The notes beneath the pieces are model-generated. The model was not told the DNA's origin. It made no database searches and worked only from the letters and a program-made list of their open reading frames with translations. A stretch of DNA of 64,000 bases from assembly GCA_008711295.1 (NCBI GenBank), contig VUYV01000010.1, forward strand, positions 6,277,429 to 6,341,428. Direction: 5' to 3'. Within the stretch, counting starts at the first letter, position 1. Each line of letters opens with the position of its first letter. Origin of the DNA: Anarhynchus alexandrinus (taxonomy: Eukaryota > Chordata > Aves > Charadriiformes > Charadriidae). Made by a program: the position numbers and the translations under genes. Below, in pieces: positions 39,441 through 52,889 of this stretch.

Positions 39441-42400
39441 CTATGAGAAAGAGGAAAACAAATATGTTGCATACTTTCATTGCTCCATTTGTCTTGTGAA
39501 TTCAATAGAGTGGTATCTCCCACACACAAGAAGTGGAACCCTTTAGAGGAAAACTTTGACTGCAAGCAGCAGACTCAGAGAGCAAATCAGGAGAAGACAG
39601 CCAGTGATGCTGAAGTGGCCCCTCAGTGTCCATGTGTTTAGACACTGAAACATCCTCTTACATGCCCCAATTCACTCATAGGACCAAGTAGCATAATTTA
39701 TCTTTTGGAGTGAAAGAAATAAACTGCAGCCTTTTTTTTTTTTTTTTCCAGGCTTTTGGCAATGGTAATATTTGCATGTCAGACATCTAAAGGATAAAAA
39801 GCAGCCCTGTAGGAACCCTCTTCTTTTAATGAATAAAAAAGGTCTGATCCTCCATCCACTTTAATGAAGCTTTTTGACTCTGAAGGGAGGTATGGAACTG
39901 CTCTTGCTAATGATCTCTGTTTCCAATGCACTAGAAAGTGCTGATAATAGGGTTGGTTTTCACATTGCCTTAGCAGAAGAAAGGGTTTTTCACCCATCTG
40001 AGATGCCTTCAGGTTTGATAGCACTGCTGAGATGTAATGTATCAGTAGGGGCCTCTCTCTGGTAGAATGTATTTCCTGCTTCAGCGTCACTGTCCTTTTG
40101 AATTGTCTGAGTTAGTGGATGCACTTTGAGGTTATTTTACTCATGAGTAGTGGCATCTCTGGCTACTTCATTGCCATCCAAAGCAGTCATTCACTGGTGA
40201 GGTAAGCAGTGATTTTGAGATGCCATTAGGCAAAAAAAGACTTATTACCCAGCTGTATTTTATGTTATTGTTCAAAGCTGTGGCCTTGTGCCTTTGCAGA
40301 AATTTATTTGAGTATCACTGCCTTGAGCTACTTCTTTGGTCTTCATAAAAACAACTTGCTTTTACATCTGTTATTTCAGGCAGAGAGCTGATGTAGGGTT
40401 GATTTACTAAGGGCACTTCTGCCCTAGGTTTACTGATAACAGTTTCTGGAAATCCTACTGGAGGTGACTGGTGCCATTGGAAAATATCAGCTGGGTTGTG
40501 TGCAAGTTGAGATGCTTACCTTGCCCAAACCCCTTGCCTCAGGTGCAGTATCGTATGCCTCAGGTGAAAGAGAGAGAACATGGATTTTTAACGCATTTGC
40601 CAAGGAGCTTGTTATTGCCTTGGGCTGTATACTTTGCAGCTTGCTTTTTTAAACCCTATGACAGGTACAAGCCCTCTTTCATGCCACCTCTTAGTCTACT
40701 GTCTGCCCAGGGCTTGGGCAACATTTACCCCACAGAGAGGTTGTGAAGCTTGTTCAGTGTGCTCTGTTTTCCACATTTTGTGTGATACTATTGATTCACC
40801 AGTTGGAGAAGGGTATTAGACAGTCTGGACTACTCATTGGATTCAGCAAAGGGAATTTGGCATAGTCATCTTTGACTTGTCCTCTGCCAAATCCGAATGG
40901 AGGGAAAGCTTCTCTTTGATGCAAGCTTGTACATGCTCTGCTTGATCATAGCACTTGATGAGGCTCCTTCTTTAAATGACTGCCACCATTAATGAATGGA
41001 ATTTCCTGACTTTCCTAAGATACTAATGATTAATGACCTTTCTCTTGCACGGTGAGTATTCCTAAAGGCATATGTTGGAGAAGGACATTGAATCTCTTAC
41101 ATCACAATTCTTTTTGCCTTGACTCCAAGATTGTTTTTTCTATCAGGATCAGAATATTTGAATAATGGCAGGTTCTAATGATTCTCAAGGCAGATAGCTT
41201 CTGTGTCTACAGTTCTGCTAACGCAAAGGCACTAAAGTGCTACTGGTTACCAGTTTTGTGGTATTCTGTTGCTGCCTTTACCTGCTGCGTGCCTGGCAAA
41301 GATGAAAGTTGCAAAGCCTTTGCAAATTCCTGTTAAGCATCAGTGGCCTGTATTTATTAAAAGGAATGGAAGCGTAAAACCTGAGATGTAAACAGAATGG
41401 ATTTTTTTTTTGGTAAAAAATATGCTAGCTCTGATTATTTTTTTTTCCCCAAGCATCACTACAATTCTTTATGGTAAAAAATTGGAGTGTTATCATGCAT
41501 TTCCTTTGGATAAGTCAGAAAAAAGAAATTGCAACCTATTCAAGATGTTGCACCATGCCAGCATTTTTCTTTTATATAGCTTTCCCTCTCCAAGAAAATA
41601 GTTCTCTACCAAGGCGATTGAATGGGACAAAAATGATTTATGTAGGCTGCGCAGAGAGAAAAGGCTTTGTTAGGTTTCAGGGAAGATGTAGAACACTGAG
41701 GGTGAGAAACAGCTTGGCTGAGACATGGGGAATCACAATCCTCTCATTAAATCTCCATGCCTATGACCAGACGTGGCCTCACTTTGCATTTGCTGCTTGA
41801 TTACTGAATCTATGAAGCTGTCATTTGGAAACAAAAGGCAGTAAATCAAATCAATGGGCGTTTTTCAATGGGAACCAAAGAAGCTTGTGACGTTGTATTC
41901 TCCTTTGGCTCATTGTCTGAATGTAGCAGATGCTAAAACCTGTCCATGCACATTTCTGCTTGCACACAGAAGTGTAAATATAACTCAAATTTTTAACTCT
42001 TCATCTATTGTGTCATGGTCAGGTGATACTCCTCTCAGTGAAAAGAAATCTCCCCCCCTCCACCCAGATAACCTATCTATGGGAAAATCAACCCCTTCAA
42101 CTGGTGGAGAATTGGAGAATTTTACTTCAGCGTAGGTGTTTTGTTTTGTTTTTTTTTTTCATTTTTTCAAATTGCTTAAACCATCTTGGACTGTGATAGG
42201 GAGAGTAAAGCAGGGAGTAGTGCTGGTTTGAAGCAGCCTAATTACAGAGAAACAACTGTGGTGACTATCATCTGACTTCTATGTGGGCAAAAATATTGGA
42301 GATATTTCTGATGTTGCACTCTGTATTCATATTGTTTGAAGTGGAAAAACTCTGTCGAAGAGCTAGAACTTATTCTAATGCACTTTTCTTGGTGTTTGAG

Positions 42401-42441
42401 AGCTGGTTGAATTGGTGAAGGAATAACCAAAATATTATTTT

Positions 42442-42525
42442 TTTTATGAATATATATACACATGCACAAATAACATAATATAATATATTTGAGACTCTCT
42501 GTGTGTGTATATATATAAGTACACA
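42442..42525. repeat. TA/TG-rich microsatellite region
   Basis: Interrupted ATATAT, TATAATATAAT, TGTGTGTG and TATATATATA runs. No single clean unit. Confidence 0.8.
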
Positions 42526-42671
42526 GTAACACCTGCATGGGCTTTCTGGATAGAAAATACAAACTGAAACCATAACATCTTTTGTCTTTCTGACATGTGT
42601 TGTGGAAAACCCAGCATAACATCATAGCTCCCAAACCCTTGGTAGCGTGGTATGTAATCCATATATATCAC

Positions 42672-42689
42672 CACACTACATGTAGTGTG
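42672..42689. repeat. 18-bp perfect palindrome
   Basis: CACACTACATGTAGTGTG is its own reverse complement, flanked by ATATCAC on the left and ATATGTAAC on the right. GGTATGTAATCC just upstream resembles the right flank. Possible MITE remnant or chance. Confidence 0.6.
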
Positions 42690-45600
42690 ATATGTAACCA
42701 AGAGAGCAATTCCGTATGTAGAAACATTCCTATAGGTTTGGTAGAAACTTCTACCTCTAATTGTCCACCAAAAGTGAGCAGACCTTTCTTCCTTTCCAGA
42801 AAGGTATTTTATTGAATCTCCAAGCTATCCACTGGAGTCTCTCCCAGGGAAAGTACTTGCAAATCTGAGCTGTGTCATGTGTCCCACCTCAATGATATGC
42901 ATATTCATTCCCAGAGATATTCAAGAACTTCCCAAGCCTCTTTCTCCCACGTAAAAGTGTCATTCATCTCTTTAGAAGACCTTTATAACTTCTAGACTTC
43001 TAAATTAGAAAACACTCCTGTTCTAAAGTCTGTGGCTGTTATGGCAGCTGCTCTACTTGTTGAATTCCTCTGGACAACTGGGATAAAGAACTGACATTCA
43101 GATTTGAACCACTTTATGGCTTCCAGAGGTGAGCTGTCACAGTGCTTACCTTATCTTCTTCCCACGTGCAGGTAGTCTTCAGATAGTGGAGATGGGCTGC
43201 TTCTCACTTAACTGATGTTCCTGGCAAATCTAGGGAATCCTAGAAAAGTCTCTTGCAAGTCTCAGCATTCCAGAAAGTCCCAGCAGTCTTGAATATGACG
43301 TCTTAAAAACGGTGCAGGAATGACTACATCTGGATGTGTCTTTGCTGTCCTAAGAATGTGCCCAAGCGGTTGTCTAATTACAACTGAGTAGAAATTTGTG
43401 AGAACTTCTATGAGGCTATGGGAACCAAGGCTTTCCAAAGGCTCGTAACTTGGCTGAAATGGGACAGATCTCCCTGGGAAGTGTAAGAGGCACATCCCCA
43501 AGCTCTACTGAATCTAAATCTTCATTCAGAATTGCTGGGAACAGATTAGTGCATAGATAAATTATAGAGAGGGATGCCTTTTTAGCATTGGTAGAACAAC
43601 ATGTTTTCCTCAGAAAGTCCACACTATTTGGGGGGAAAGCTAAGGAAAAATGTAGTATAGAAAATGTCATAACAGCAGAAGGTGGTCAAAGTAATAAACA
43701 AATGAAACAGGGTGTTACAATGGGCTTCAGGCAGTCTGAAGTACAGGCTCTGCTCCTGGCACTGGGTAATATGATGTATTGTCTTGTAAATTCCAGTTTA
43801 GACTACCTCAGCTATCTACAGAGGGTGTGTCTATGCTCCTGTATAAAACCTGAGACCTCTGGGACCTTGTCTGTTAAACAGTTTGTTGGCCCAATAAAGC
43901 GGCTCACGTGGCAGAACTGTGTATTAAAAATCAATACAGCTGCACTTTCCTTGTCCTAGCAGAAGAAGGGAAAGCTCATGGGACTGATTAAGTTCTCTCA
44001 GCTGAAAAAGCTGCCGCAACCCGAAAAGTTTTAAATAAATGCCATGTGAGTACAGGTAGTTCTGCATGTAATTCAGATTTTATAAGAGGTCTGTTGTACA
44101 CTAAATAAATGCATCTTGATTATAAATAGCTTATTCACTGTAAACATGTATCTTGTTTTGTAGATTTTAAATCTCACGATAATACTGTTTTTTTTAACTG
44201 TTATGATGAGCTGTCACAGTGAATTGTCATTAGATTTTCTTGGTGGTGTTGTGAGCGTCTAAATTCAGTTATCCTTTCACCATCACAGCCCCAGAAATAA
44301 TCATATACTTATGGAGTGTTTTAATAAACCATATAATGTACGTGCTCCTTTTCACTTGGCGTGACAGGCTCAAAATTGGTTTGCTTTCTGTCCAAAGTCG
44401 TCAATGACATCAGCTGGTCAGACTCCCCCCTGGGGCTGCTGCTTTTAAGAAGGAGAATCTCAACTGTCTCCCAGTTGTCTCTGGGAAAGCACAAGTGATA
44501 TGGTTGTGGAGCATATGTGAGAGATTACCAAATTTGTACGTGGCCAAAGATTTTGGTGGTGAATTGGGGTTTTTAATAGGGACCAGAACTTCTTGTTCTT
44601 CTGGACTTGTGGCACCTCTGGACACTACTGTTAACAAGGAGTCAGAATAAGGACCTGAAGTTTGGCTGTGGTGGTGCATGGGTTTTAGCATGGTGGTATG
44701 TGTGCTGCTGATGGTAGTATGGGTATTTTTCGCCAGCCCTTATGATACTGAACGCAGGTGACATGTCTGATGAGTCAGGTTTGTCCCTAAGTGTCCCTTA
44801 AGAATCCAGGGCTAAAATATCACAGAGGACCTAGCTGGGAAGGGAACTTGAGCTGCCTCAGGGCCAACATGTGTGTTTCTTTCATGTTCCAAGAACCAAA
44901 CTGGAAGGATCATGCAAATGGAATGCATGTGCACCCCTACACTTGCATGTCTATATGCTCTAATATTTTATGTGTGTGTGTTTCTCACTGAGCAACAGCA
45001 CCTCCTCCTCCCCCCACCCCCCTCAAAAAAAAAAAAAGAAATGGAGTGAAAGTGTGTTGATTTATGCTGCCCAGTAAATTACTTAGGTGAAACTTTGAAA
45101 CTTTACACATGTGACTTGTTCAATTCCCAATTACCATTCCCAGTGGAAGGAGGGAGAAAAGGAGAACCTGCCCTGTTGGTAAGTTGGGAATTAATAATCA
45201 GTTTAATTTGCAATCTCCCGCTCTTCAAAGGAGTTGCTAATAAGTGTTTGTCTTCCCTTTCCCTCCCACTCCTTTCCCCTAGGACCCAGTGAGAGACACA
45301 GACAGCACTGATAACAGAAGAAAATTGTAAAGGAGAGAAGAAATCCCCAGTGGAAACTCTTTAATCTGCCTCTGGAAAGGGCAATTTGTGTTAATAGGAC
45401 AAAACTGTAACATTTAATATTAATTATAGGGATTTGGGGAGGAGCATGTGAGGGATGGAGGCAGAGAATAGACTGGAGGGAGGAGAGATCTGATTGCAAC
45501 AGTCTCTTGCTGCAGTAGGAAATGGAGCAGCCAGATGAGCCCTGTCTCTTTGGTCAGCGAGGGGAAGTCTATCCAGACCTCATTCCAGTTGAATTCTGGC

Positions 45601-48600
45601 AGCAGAGAAGCTTCATGTGTTGCAGACAGACCCAGTTTCTCTGTGTATTCCTGATGGGGAGGTCAGAGATTGCTGCGTTCAGACAGTAAATAATAAGGTG
45701 TGTAAAAGATGAGGAAAATTAGGTGGATTGGATTTTATGGCATGGAAGTCCCCATCTCAACATGTACAACCCTAGCACATCGGAAGCGCTGTAGTGAGTC
45801 TGGCTTTAGCCTAGACTTCTGTCTTAAACAGGTGTCAATCATGGATGCCAAGGCAAGGGAGCATGAAGAAGGCAAAAAATTCAAGGTGTACTGCCTGAAA
45901 TCTCCCACAGGATTTCTGGAGAAATATGTGACGAGCCAAAGGGTGTAAAGCAGAAATCCCAGTGCTCAGAAGGATACCCACTGTTGTCCCTTGACCGCTT
46001 TTGTTGTGCTCCTCCCCACTGCTTACTGCAGCTTTTCGTTTGCATCAGGACACTGAATCGGGACATATCAATTTGCAGCTACTGCTGCTTCTCTTTGTGG
46101 TCATGTTTATTCTTTGTCCGAGCCCTTTGCCTGTTTGAACGCTTCCAAAAATCCTGATTGCATTTAGGCCCAATTCCCATACAGACACACCGAGGTGGAC
46201 TTAATTACTATCAGGCATTCAAGCCTTTGCATGACAGTTGAAGATTTTTCTCAGGTTGTGGTCAACAGGTGACGTTCAATCAGTATGCACTGGGCCAAGG
46301 CGAGCAGGCAGAACCTCACTGACCTCTAGATGAGAAAAGGAAAGGTGGAAGGAAGAGGATCAGATAGCTTGTCCAGATAACCAAACACCCAGGGAACCTG
46401 ACATTGCACACTAACTGCCTCTAGATGTTCAAAAACGTGAAAATGGTGGGAACAAAACTAGGTTTAACAGTGCACGTGGAGTTTAGGCTACCTAGATGCA
46501 GCTACATTGCCATGTCATTCTGAGTGGAAACAGCTTTCTTCAGCACATTACTACCTCAGGGTTTCAATGGGCTCTTTGATAACGTTAGCCAAACACCCTG
46601 GAAGTGGCTGCCTTCCAACAGTCATGTCTTTCAATTCTGATCTGAAAATGGGGCAGTGAGAGGAGGGGAAACACTCTGGTCCAACATATTCAATACCCTG
46701 GAGTTTCTCCTTTGAGTTTGGATCCCTTGGTGGCATCAGCTCATGCCTACCATATTTAGGTTCAGTGCAAACGTGCTCTTCTTTGATATAGCTTATCCCA
46801 TTGTGAAAAGGGAGAAGTGTGTGGTGTGTTTTGTTTTGTTTTATTTCGTAACCTAATACAACACATTTGTAAAAGAGACCTGATATTTGGTTCTAAGGCC
46901 AATCTGTGTGGCTTGTGGGCCCAATGTCAAGCAAAGGGATGGTGCAGGCAGCTGAGCTGGGCACACATCGCAGGCACAGAGCAAAGGGGAAGGAATGTGT
47001 CTGAGTAGCAGTAACTTGTCTCATGCTCATCTCTTGCACGCTTGAATTAATGCAGCCCTATCAGTTTCAGCTCTTGCTTCTGCTGCTCATGTGAACACTG
47101 CATTTGGTTCCCATTTCTTTTCTCCAAAGTGTGATAAAATGATGATAGGAGACTTAATTTCCAGAAAGGGACAGCCAGGTAGGCAGCAGGATGCCAGCTG
47201 TTGGGTAGATTAATGTGGAAAGGTTTCCTATCAGACGTTTAGAGTCTCTGTTACAGATAAGCAATTTTTCTTTAAAAAAAATAAAAATACATATAAATGC
47301 CCCTTTGCCAATGAAGCATCTTGGTGATGTTCCATTATAAGCAGGATGAACATAAGCTGGATTTCATCTGACCTTTAAATTACCTCCGTTTTATCAGTTC
47401 CATTTTATCAGCAGCTCTTTAGGGAATGAGCCTATACTTGGAATTAACAGTCCTTCATTGCAGGAATCTGACACAGGCCCGTGAATAGCCCAGCCGGAGT
47501 GCCTTTTTCCAGAAGAGATCATGTCTGGAGCGGAGGAGTACACTGGCATGTAGGAAGGGTGCTTAGCAGGGTTGGTTTTGCCCTGATTTTGCCTGTATTT
47601 CTTATAGAAGGAAGTTCATCACAGGCAAACAGTGACAGAGGCATAAAATCCCAATTCTTTCTTCTCTCTGTACTGCAGTCCTGTGGGGATAGAAGATGGA
47701 CTATATCTCCTTAGCATCCTAGAATGAAAAAGTGTAGCCCTTGCAGTGAAGTGGTTTCCTGGAGAGCAGTGTGAGGGGTGCAGGGGCACTCATCCTCTTG
47801 AGCCTCAATCTACCTCTTGTTGGCACCATTTCTGAGGCAAAAACAGCCCCCAGGAAATATTGAGGCTTTGCCACTGCCCTCATACAGCAGTTCAGATCCA
47901 AACCATGGTGGTAAATTTTTAATTTCACAGAAAGATTGTGTCCAGGGGAAGAAATGATGCAGAGGAACTTGCAAGGACCAAGCCTGCTTGCCTGGCCACA
48001 GTGGAGCTGAGGATACATTCCGTGCTTATGTTAGTACTAATTTTCAGTGGTCTCTCATAAGGGACAGCTCTTGGGATCTGTATGGTACAAAAAGGATATG
48101 AGAGGCTGACATGGGATTCCAGCAGAAGGTTTGTTCGTATTTAGTTGAATGTTTTTCCTGACTGACCTTTTGTTGTGTGATTAATCACTGGTGTATGCGT
48201 GGAGAGATGGTTTTTGTTGTCTGGACTCTGATTTGTCATATTGGTTCCTGGCAGCCTCATCTATGTAAAAGTTAATTTTTTTAAAATTGTACTATTAGAA
48301 AACTCCAGAGTGAATCATGGTCATAATGCCACATGTTTTCTTTCACAGTCATTTTTAGATTGATCTATGTATTTATATAGCAGGATGTCACCTCTCTGGT
48401 TGTTCCTCCCACCTCGATCACCTTAGGGCTGTTTTAAAGAACCCTACTTCAACATTTGGTGAAGAAGATGGAGTTTTATAATGGAGAAATATCCTGTTGA
48501 TAGTAGTTAATCTCCTTGTTTAAAAAAGAATAGACCTATTTCATCTTCTAATTTAATGATAAATTGCAGTGATTCATCAGGGAAGGAGGGTTTATTAATA

Positions 48601-51600
48601 GAGAGGATAATAAATGGGCTGCAGAGAGATATGAGAAAATAGTTTTGTCAAATAAGGTGCTTAGGGGAAAAAATGCAGAGCGTGAAGTCAGAATTGGAAT
48701 CTTCAGAATCATTGTTATCTCTCTGTACCTCACACATCACCACAAGGACCTTCTCTCCTTGTTTCAGACTTGCTGTTTTAGGTTAGATTTATACTGTAAA
48801 TGATCCAAGAAGAGAAATACCGAGGGATCCCCTGTATGCTCTTCAGGTCAGTGAACATGTCTCTAAATCTGGAACAGGAATGAAAATATTCTGAGAATAT
48901 TTTAAGTGAGGGGAACGGAAACCATCTATGAATTTAGGTTGAATTTATGAAATTTGTTTCTGACAAAACTTCCAACTATAAGTTGAAAAATACAAAATAC
49001 TTGATTTTTCATATAGAAAATGGAATCTGGAACTCCAGGGTCTGGTATCCACTTTGTAGAGACAGCGCAGGCTAACTCATCCTTGTAGTGATTTCCCTCC
49101 AGTACCTTGAAGTGGGATTCTTCTTAGATTCAGGCTCTTAGTAACTTGTCAAGTTTGACGTCTGTCCCTGCAAATGCTCATTAAATTTGCTGGGGGCAAA
49201 AACTGGAGGTGAACTTTTCACAAAGTCACTGATAAAGTCTTTGTTGTTAGGAAATTTTGCTTAGATGTGAAGATGGAGTTCTTATTTCTCCACGTTGAGG
49301 GGGAAAAAAAGAATCTTCATTTCCCCTTTTCTGGCAGGGCTTTTGTTGAACAAGGGACAGGCAGAAGCTGTTAATCTTTTGCAAACAGGTACCCCTTCCA
49401 GTCTCTTGCTTCTCTCAGGGGAGACTGGGATGGAACATTTTTCCTGTAGGCCACTTGAAAGATTTCATTTGGCAGATAAATGAGATGCTGTAAAGTTTTG
49501 TCTTGGTGAATAAAATGCTAAGATTTGTGTGCTGCCTTTTTCTTGTTTGGGTCAGCAGCTAAACCAGTTCCCCAGCACTGGTCTGCTTTCCAAGCCCCCG
49601 TACTGGTTTGGAATGGGTAGGCTGGTAGTTGCCCAGCACTTCTGTCTGCCACACTTGTGAACTGAAGAGTAATCCTCCTGGTGCTAGTTAACAAGCAGTT
49701 ATTAATCATGCTTGGTTTTCATCTCCTTTGACAGAAGGAAAAGGTTGGGAGGTGCAGTACTCTGCCTCTCTTTCCCTCAGAGGAGGGGAGAAGATGGGTC
49801 AGGGAGAGGCATCACCTGCTGCTGCGTGGGAAAGCTACCGGTATGTGTGATGCTATTTAAGGAAACATAGATTAGAAGAGGGGAGGGAGAGGGAAAATCC
49901 CTCTATTAACGAACTCATTAGTGCTGGGAAAAGTCAAACCAAATTGCTCTTCAGAAAAGCACTGTCTAGCTGGATTTATTATTCTCTGTAATTAAGGCCA
50001 AAACAGGATGGAATGCGGTACAAGCAGGGGTTGAGAGAGAAAAAGTGGTCTATTCAAAGCCTAATTACTCAAGTTGAGAAGTGGCATTTGCACCAAAGAG
50101 GGAATAACATCACAACGCTGTTACCTCACCTAAAGAGCCTGTGCTTTGCTTGCAGGCTGCCTGTAGATCAGAAACACTGCGAGGGAGAAGGTTTGAAAGG
50201 TTTTAAGCACGACGGATGAGAGGTAGGGCGCCTGGCTGTGTTTGTACACTGACACTTAGGCTGCACCTGGACCTACACTGGTGAGGTGCATATCCATCTT
50301 CATTGAGTCATACGGACCTAGCAGCAACACTAGCTCTGGGAACTGGTTATGGGCTGGCAGAGGTCAGAGTTGGACATTCTCAGTGAAAAAAGGAGAGCCT
50401 TGTGTGGAAGGGATGCCAAGCCTCAGCCACAGCTACTGTTGGGTATCATACTGCTTTCAAGGGAGGTTCTTCCCTCTGTCGGACTTCAGTTGAGTGCTTA
50501 GTGCCCTGGTACGGAGCAGCATGGAGGGGAGCAGAGCCTCCCGTAGCAGGGAACGTGCATTTGGGCTTCATTTGCCTGAGCTGAGGAGTCTGGGCTGAGC
50601 TGCCAACAAAGTCATCCTTTGCAGAAACTGATTCAGAAGAGGAAAAAAAAATAGATTCCTCAGGGAAAACTGCCGTTTAGTCGCGTGCCCAGGAGAGCCT
50701 CTGAAGAGACTGTGCTAGTTGCAAAAGCTTTTGTCTCTGCTTCTTCAAACACAGCCGCTTGGAGGTTTTCTTTGAAAGAGGCTTTTTGGTGTGTTTCTTT
50801 CAAGTGGCAGGAGTTGTGTGTTTGAGCCGCAGGTGGCCTGCTTGGAGTCTGAGCGGAGTGTATTTGTAGGAACTGGGCGATTCGAAACTCCTGAGTAGAG
50901 AGGAAACATCAGAGATATTTAAGGTTTATCTGTGCCAGGATGTGGCCCCAACTTCGAAACCACAATGCAAATTTAAACTGCTTTCGTCAAAGAAGTATAA
51001 GCCTCCCTGTGAAATCACAGCTGGCTTTAAAAGGGATTTTTTTTTTAATGTAAGTTATTGATCACAGTATAATCGGCTTAGTTTAGTTTCAGTCTTCTTG
51101 AGTTTAGCAGTCTCTGTTTAAAATGTATTTAAAGCAAATAAGGTAATAAAACTTAAGCTGTTATCATCACTTTTCTCTTACACCTCCCATCAGTATGCAG
51201 TTGTACCATTCATCTTGCAAATCTAGCTCACGCTGTCCTTCTGTGGAAATTTCTAACCATCCCTTACACGTTTACTTCTAACACATTTACTTCTCCATGG
51301 GGCCTCAGTCCAATGGCCAGCCATGGGTGCTGCCGTTTGAAAGCCCTGCAAGCTCTCCCAGCGAGTTTGAACACCAGTAGCTGTCCTGAGAGTGGTTCGA
51401 AATCCCCTGCAGAGCTCTGGCCCTTTTTGTTCCTTGGCTGATCCTACAGTAGTTGTTCTGAGGCAGAGAAAGCTCCAGCTATGAAATGCTGATCTCCAAC
51501 AGTATCAGAAATGGATGTTTGTGGGAGAGCTGAAAAAACAGGGTAAGGGTTTCCAGCAGTTTGCACCTCAGCAGCTGCTTAAACCAGGCATATTATATTT

Positions 51601-51694
51601 GTCTTGATGGACCTTTTTTTTCCCCCTGAACTTTTCCATCTGCTTTCTGAATCCTGGTAAGCATTTGGCATCCTGAACCTCCTGTGGCAAGCAG

Positions 51695-52889
51695 TTTCAT
51701 GCCTTCTACGATGGCATGACTGGCTGGGTAGATGACAGGAGAGCAGTGGACATTGTCTACATTGACTTCAGCAAGGCTTTTGACGCTGTCTGCTGTACCA
51801 TCCTCATAGGTAAGCTTAGGAAGTGTGGGTTAGATGAGTGGACAGTGAAGTGGATTGAGAACTGGCTGAATGGCAGAGCTCAGGGAGTTGTGATCAGCGG
51901 CACAGAGTCTAGTTGGAGGCATGTAACTAGCAGTGTTCCCCAGGGGTCAGTACTGGGTCTGGTCTTGTTCAACATATTCATCAATGACCTGGATGAGGGG
52001 ACAGAGTGTACACTCAGCAAATTTGCTGGTGACACAAAACTGGTAGGAGTAGCTGACACACCAGAAGGCTGTGCCGCCATACAGCGAGACCTGGACAGGC
52101 TGAAGAGTTGGGAGGAGAGGAACCTAATGAAGTTCAACAAGGGCAAGTGTAGGGTCCTGCACCTGGGGAGGAATAACTCCATACACCAGTGCAGGTTAGG
52201 GCTTGACCTGCTGGAAAGCAGTTCTGCAGAGAGAGACCTGGGAGTCCTGGTGGACAACAAGTTGACCACGAGCCAGAAATGTGCCCTTGCAGCCAAGATG
52301 GCCAATGGTATCCTGGGGTGCATTTAAAAAAATGTGTGGCCAGCAGGTTGAGGGAAGTCATCCTCCCCCTCTACTCTGCCCTGGTGAGGCCACATCTGGA
52401 GTACTGTGTCCAGTTCAGAAAACAAGGAACTACTGGAGAGAGTCTAGTGGAGGGTTATGAAGATGATTGAGGGACTGGAGCACCTCTCTTATGAGGAAAG
52501 GCTGAGATACCTGGGTCTGTTTAGCCTGGAGAAGAGATGACAAGACTGAGAGGGCATCTCATCAATGCTTATAAATATCTAAAGGGTGGGTGTCAAGAGG
52601 ATGGGGACAGACTTTTTTCAGCTGTGCCCAGTGACAGGACAAGAGGCAACAGGCACAAACTAGAACACAGGAAATTCTATCTGAATATAAGGAAAAACTT
52701 CTTTCCTTTGAGGGTGGCAGAGCACTGGCATAGGCTGCCCAAGGGGGTGGTGGAGTCTCTGTCTCTGGAGACATTCAAAACCTACCTGGACGCTGTCTTA
52801 TGTGACTTGTTCTAGGTGAACCTGCTTTGGCAGGGGGTTGTACTAGATGATCTCCAGAGGTCCCTTCCAACCCCTACCATTCTGTGATT
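51695..52889 (+). mobile_element. CR1 LINE, 5'-truncated 1.2-kb copy with decayed reverse transcriptase
   Basis: The copy covers the second half of CR1 ORF2 and the 3' UTR and ends ACCATTCTGTGATT, the CR1 3' terminus. The 203-codon frame from 51716 keeps RT motif A ([10 protein letters not shown]) and motif B ([10 protein letters not shown]). The motif C FADD is changed to FAGD, losing a catalytic aspartate. A frameshift near 52325 moves the frame, and further shifts and stops follow (near 52470 and 52530) before the [18 protein letters not shown] end. It lacks the endonuclease half and cannot be autonomous. The left edge is approximate. Confidence 0.95.
51716..52815 (+). pseudogene. CR1 ORF2 (reverse transcriptase) remnant
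   Basis: Within the element above, the coding remnant is readable for about 365 codons over two to three frames. The first block (51716-52327) is RT fingers/palm; the last (52537-52815) is the C-terminal region with the typical [24 protein letters not shown] stretch. It is a pseudogene by truncation, frameshift and the lost catalytic aspartate. Confidence 0.9.

Larger units (their letters stand above)
32071..51694. other. Non-coding 5' flank of GLRA1 (32-51.7 kb)
   Basis: I find no gene, RNA gene or diagnostic transposon. The stretch holds low-complexity tracts (32484-32510, 32861-32964, 34647-34760, 39388-39440), one ambiguous base in a T run at 36025, TA-rich microsatellites near 42.45-42.52 kb and an 18-bp palindrome at 42672-42689. 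Open frames are short, uncorrelated between strands and lack homology. Distal enhancers may lie here but cannot be called without comparison. Confidence 0.7.
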
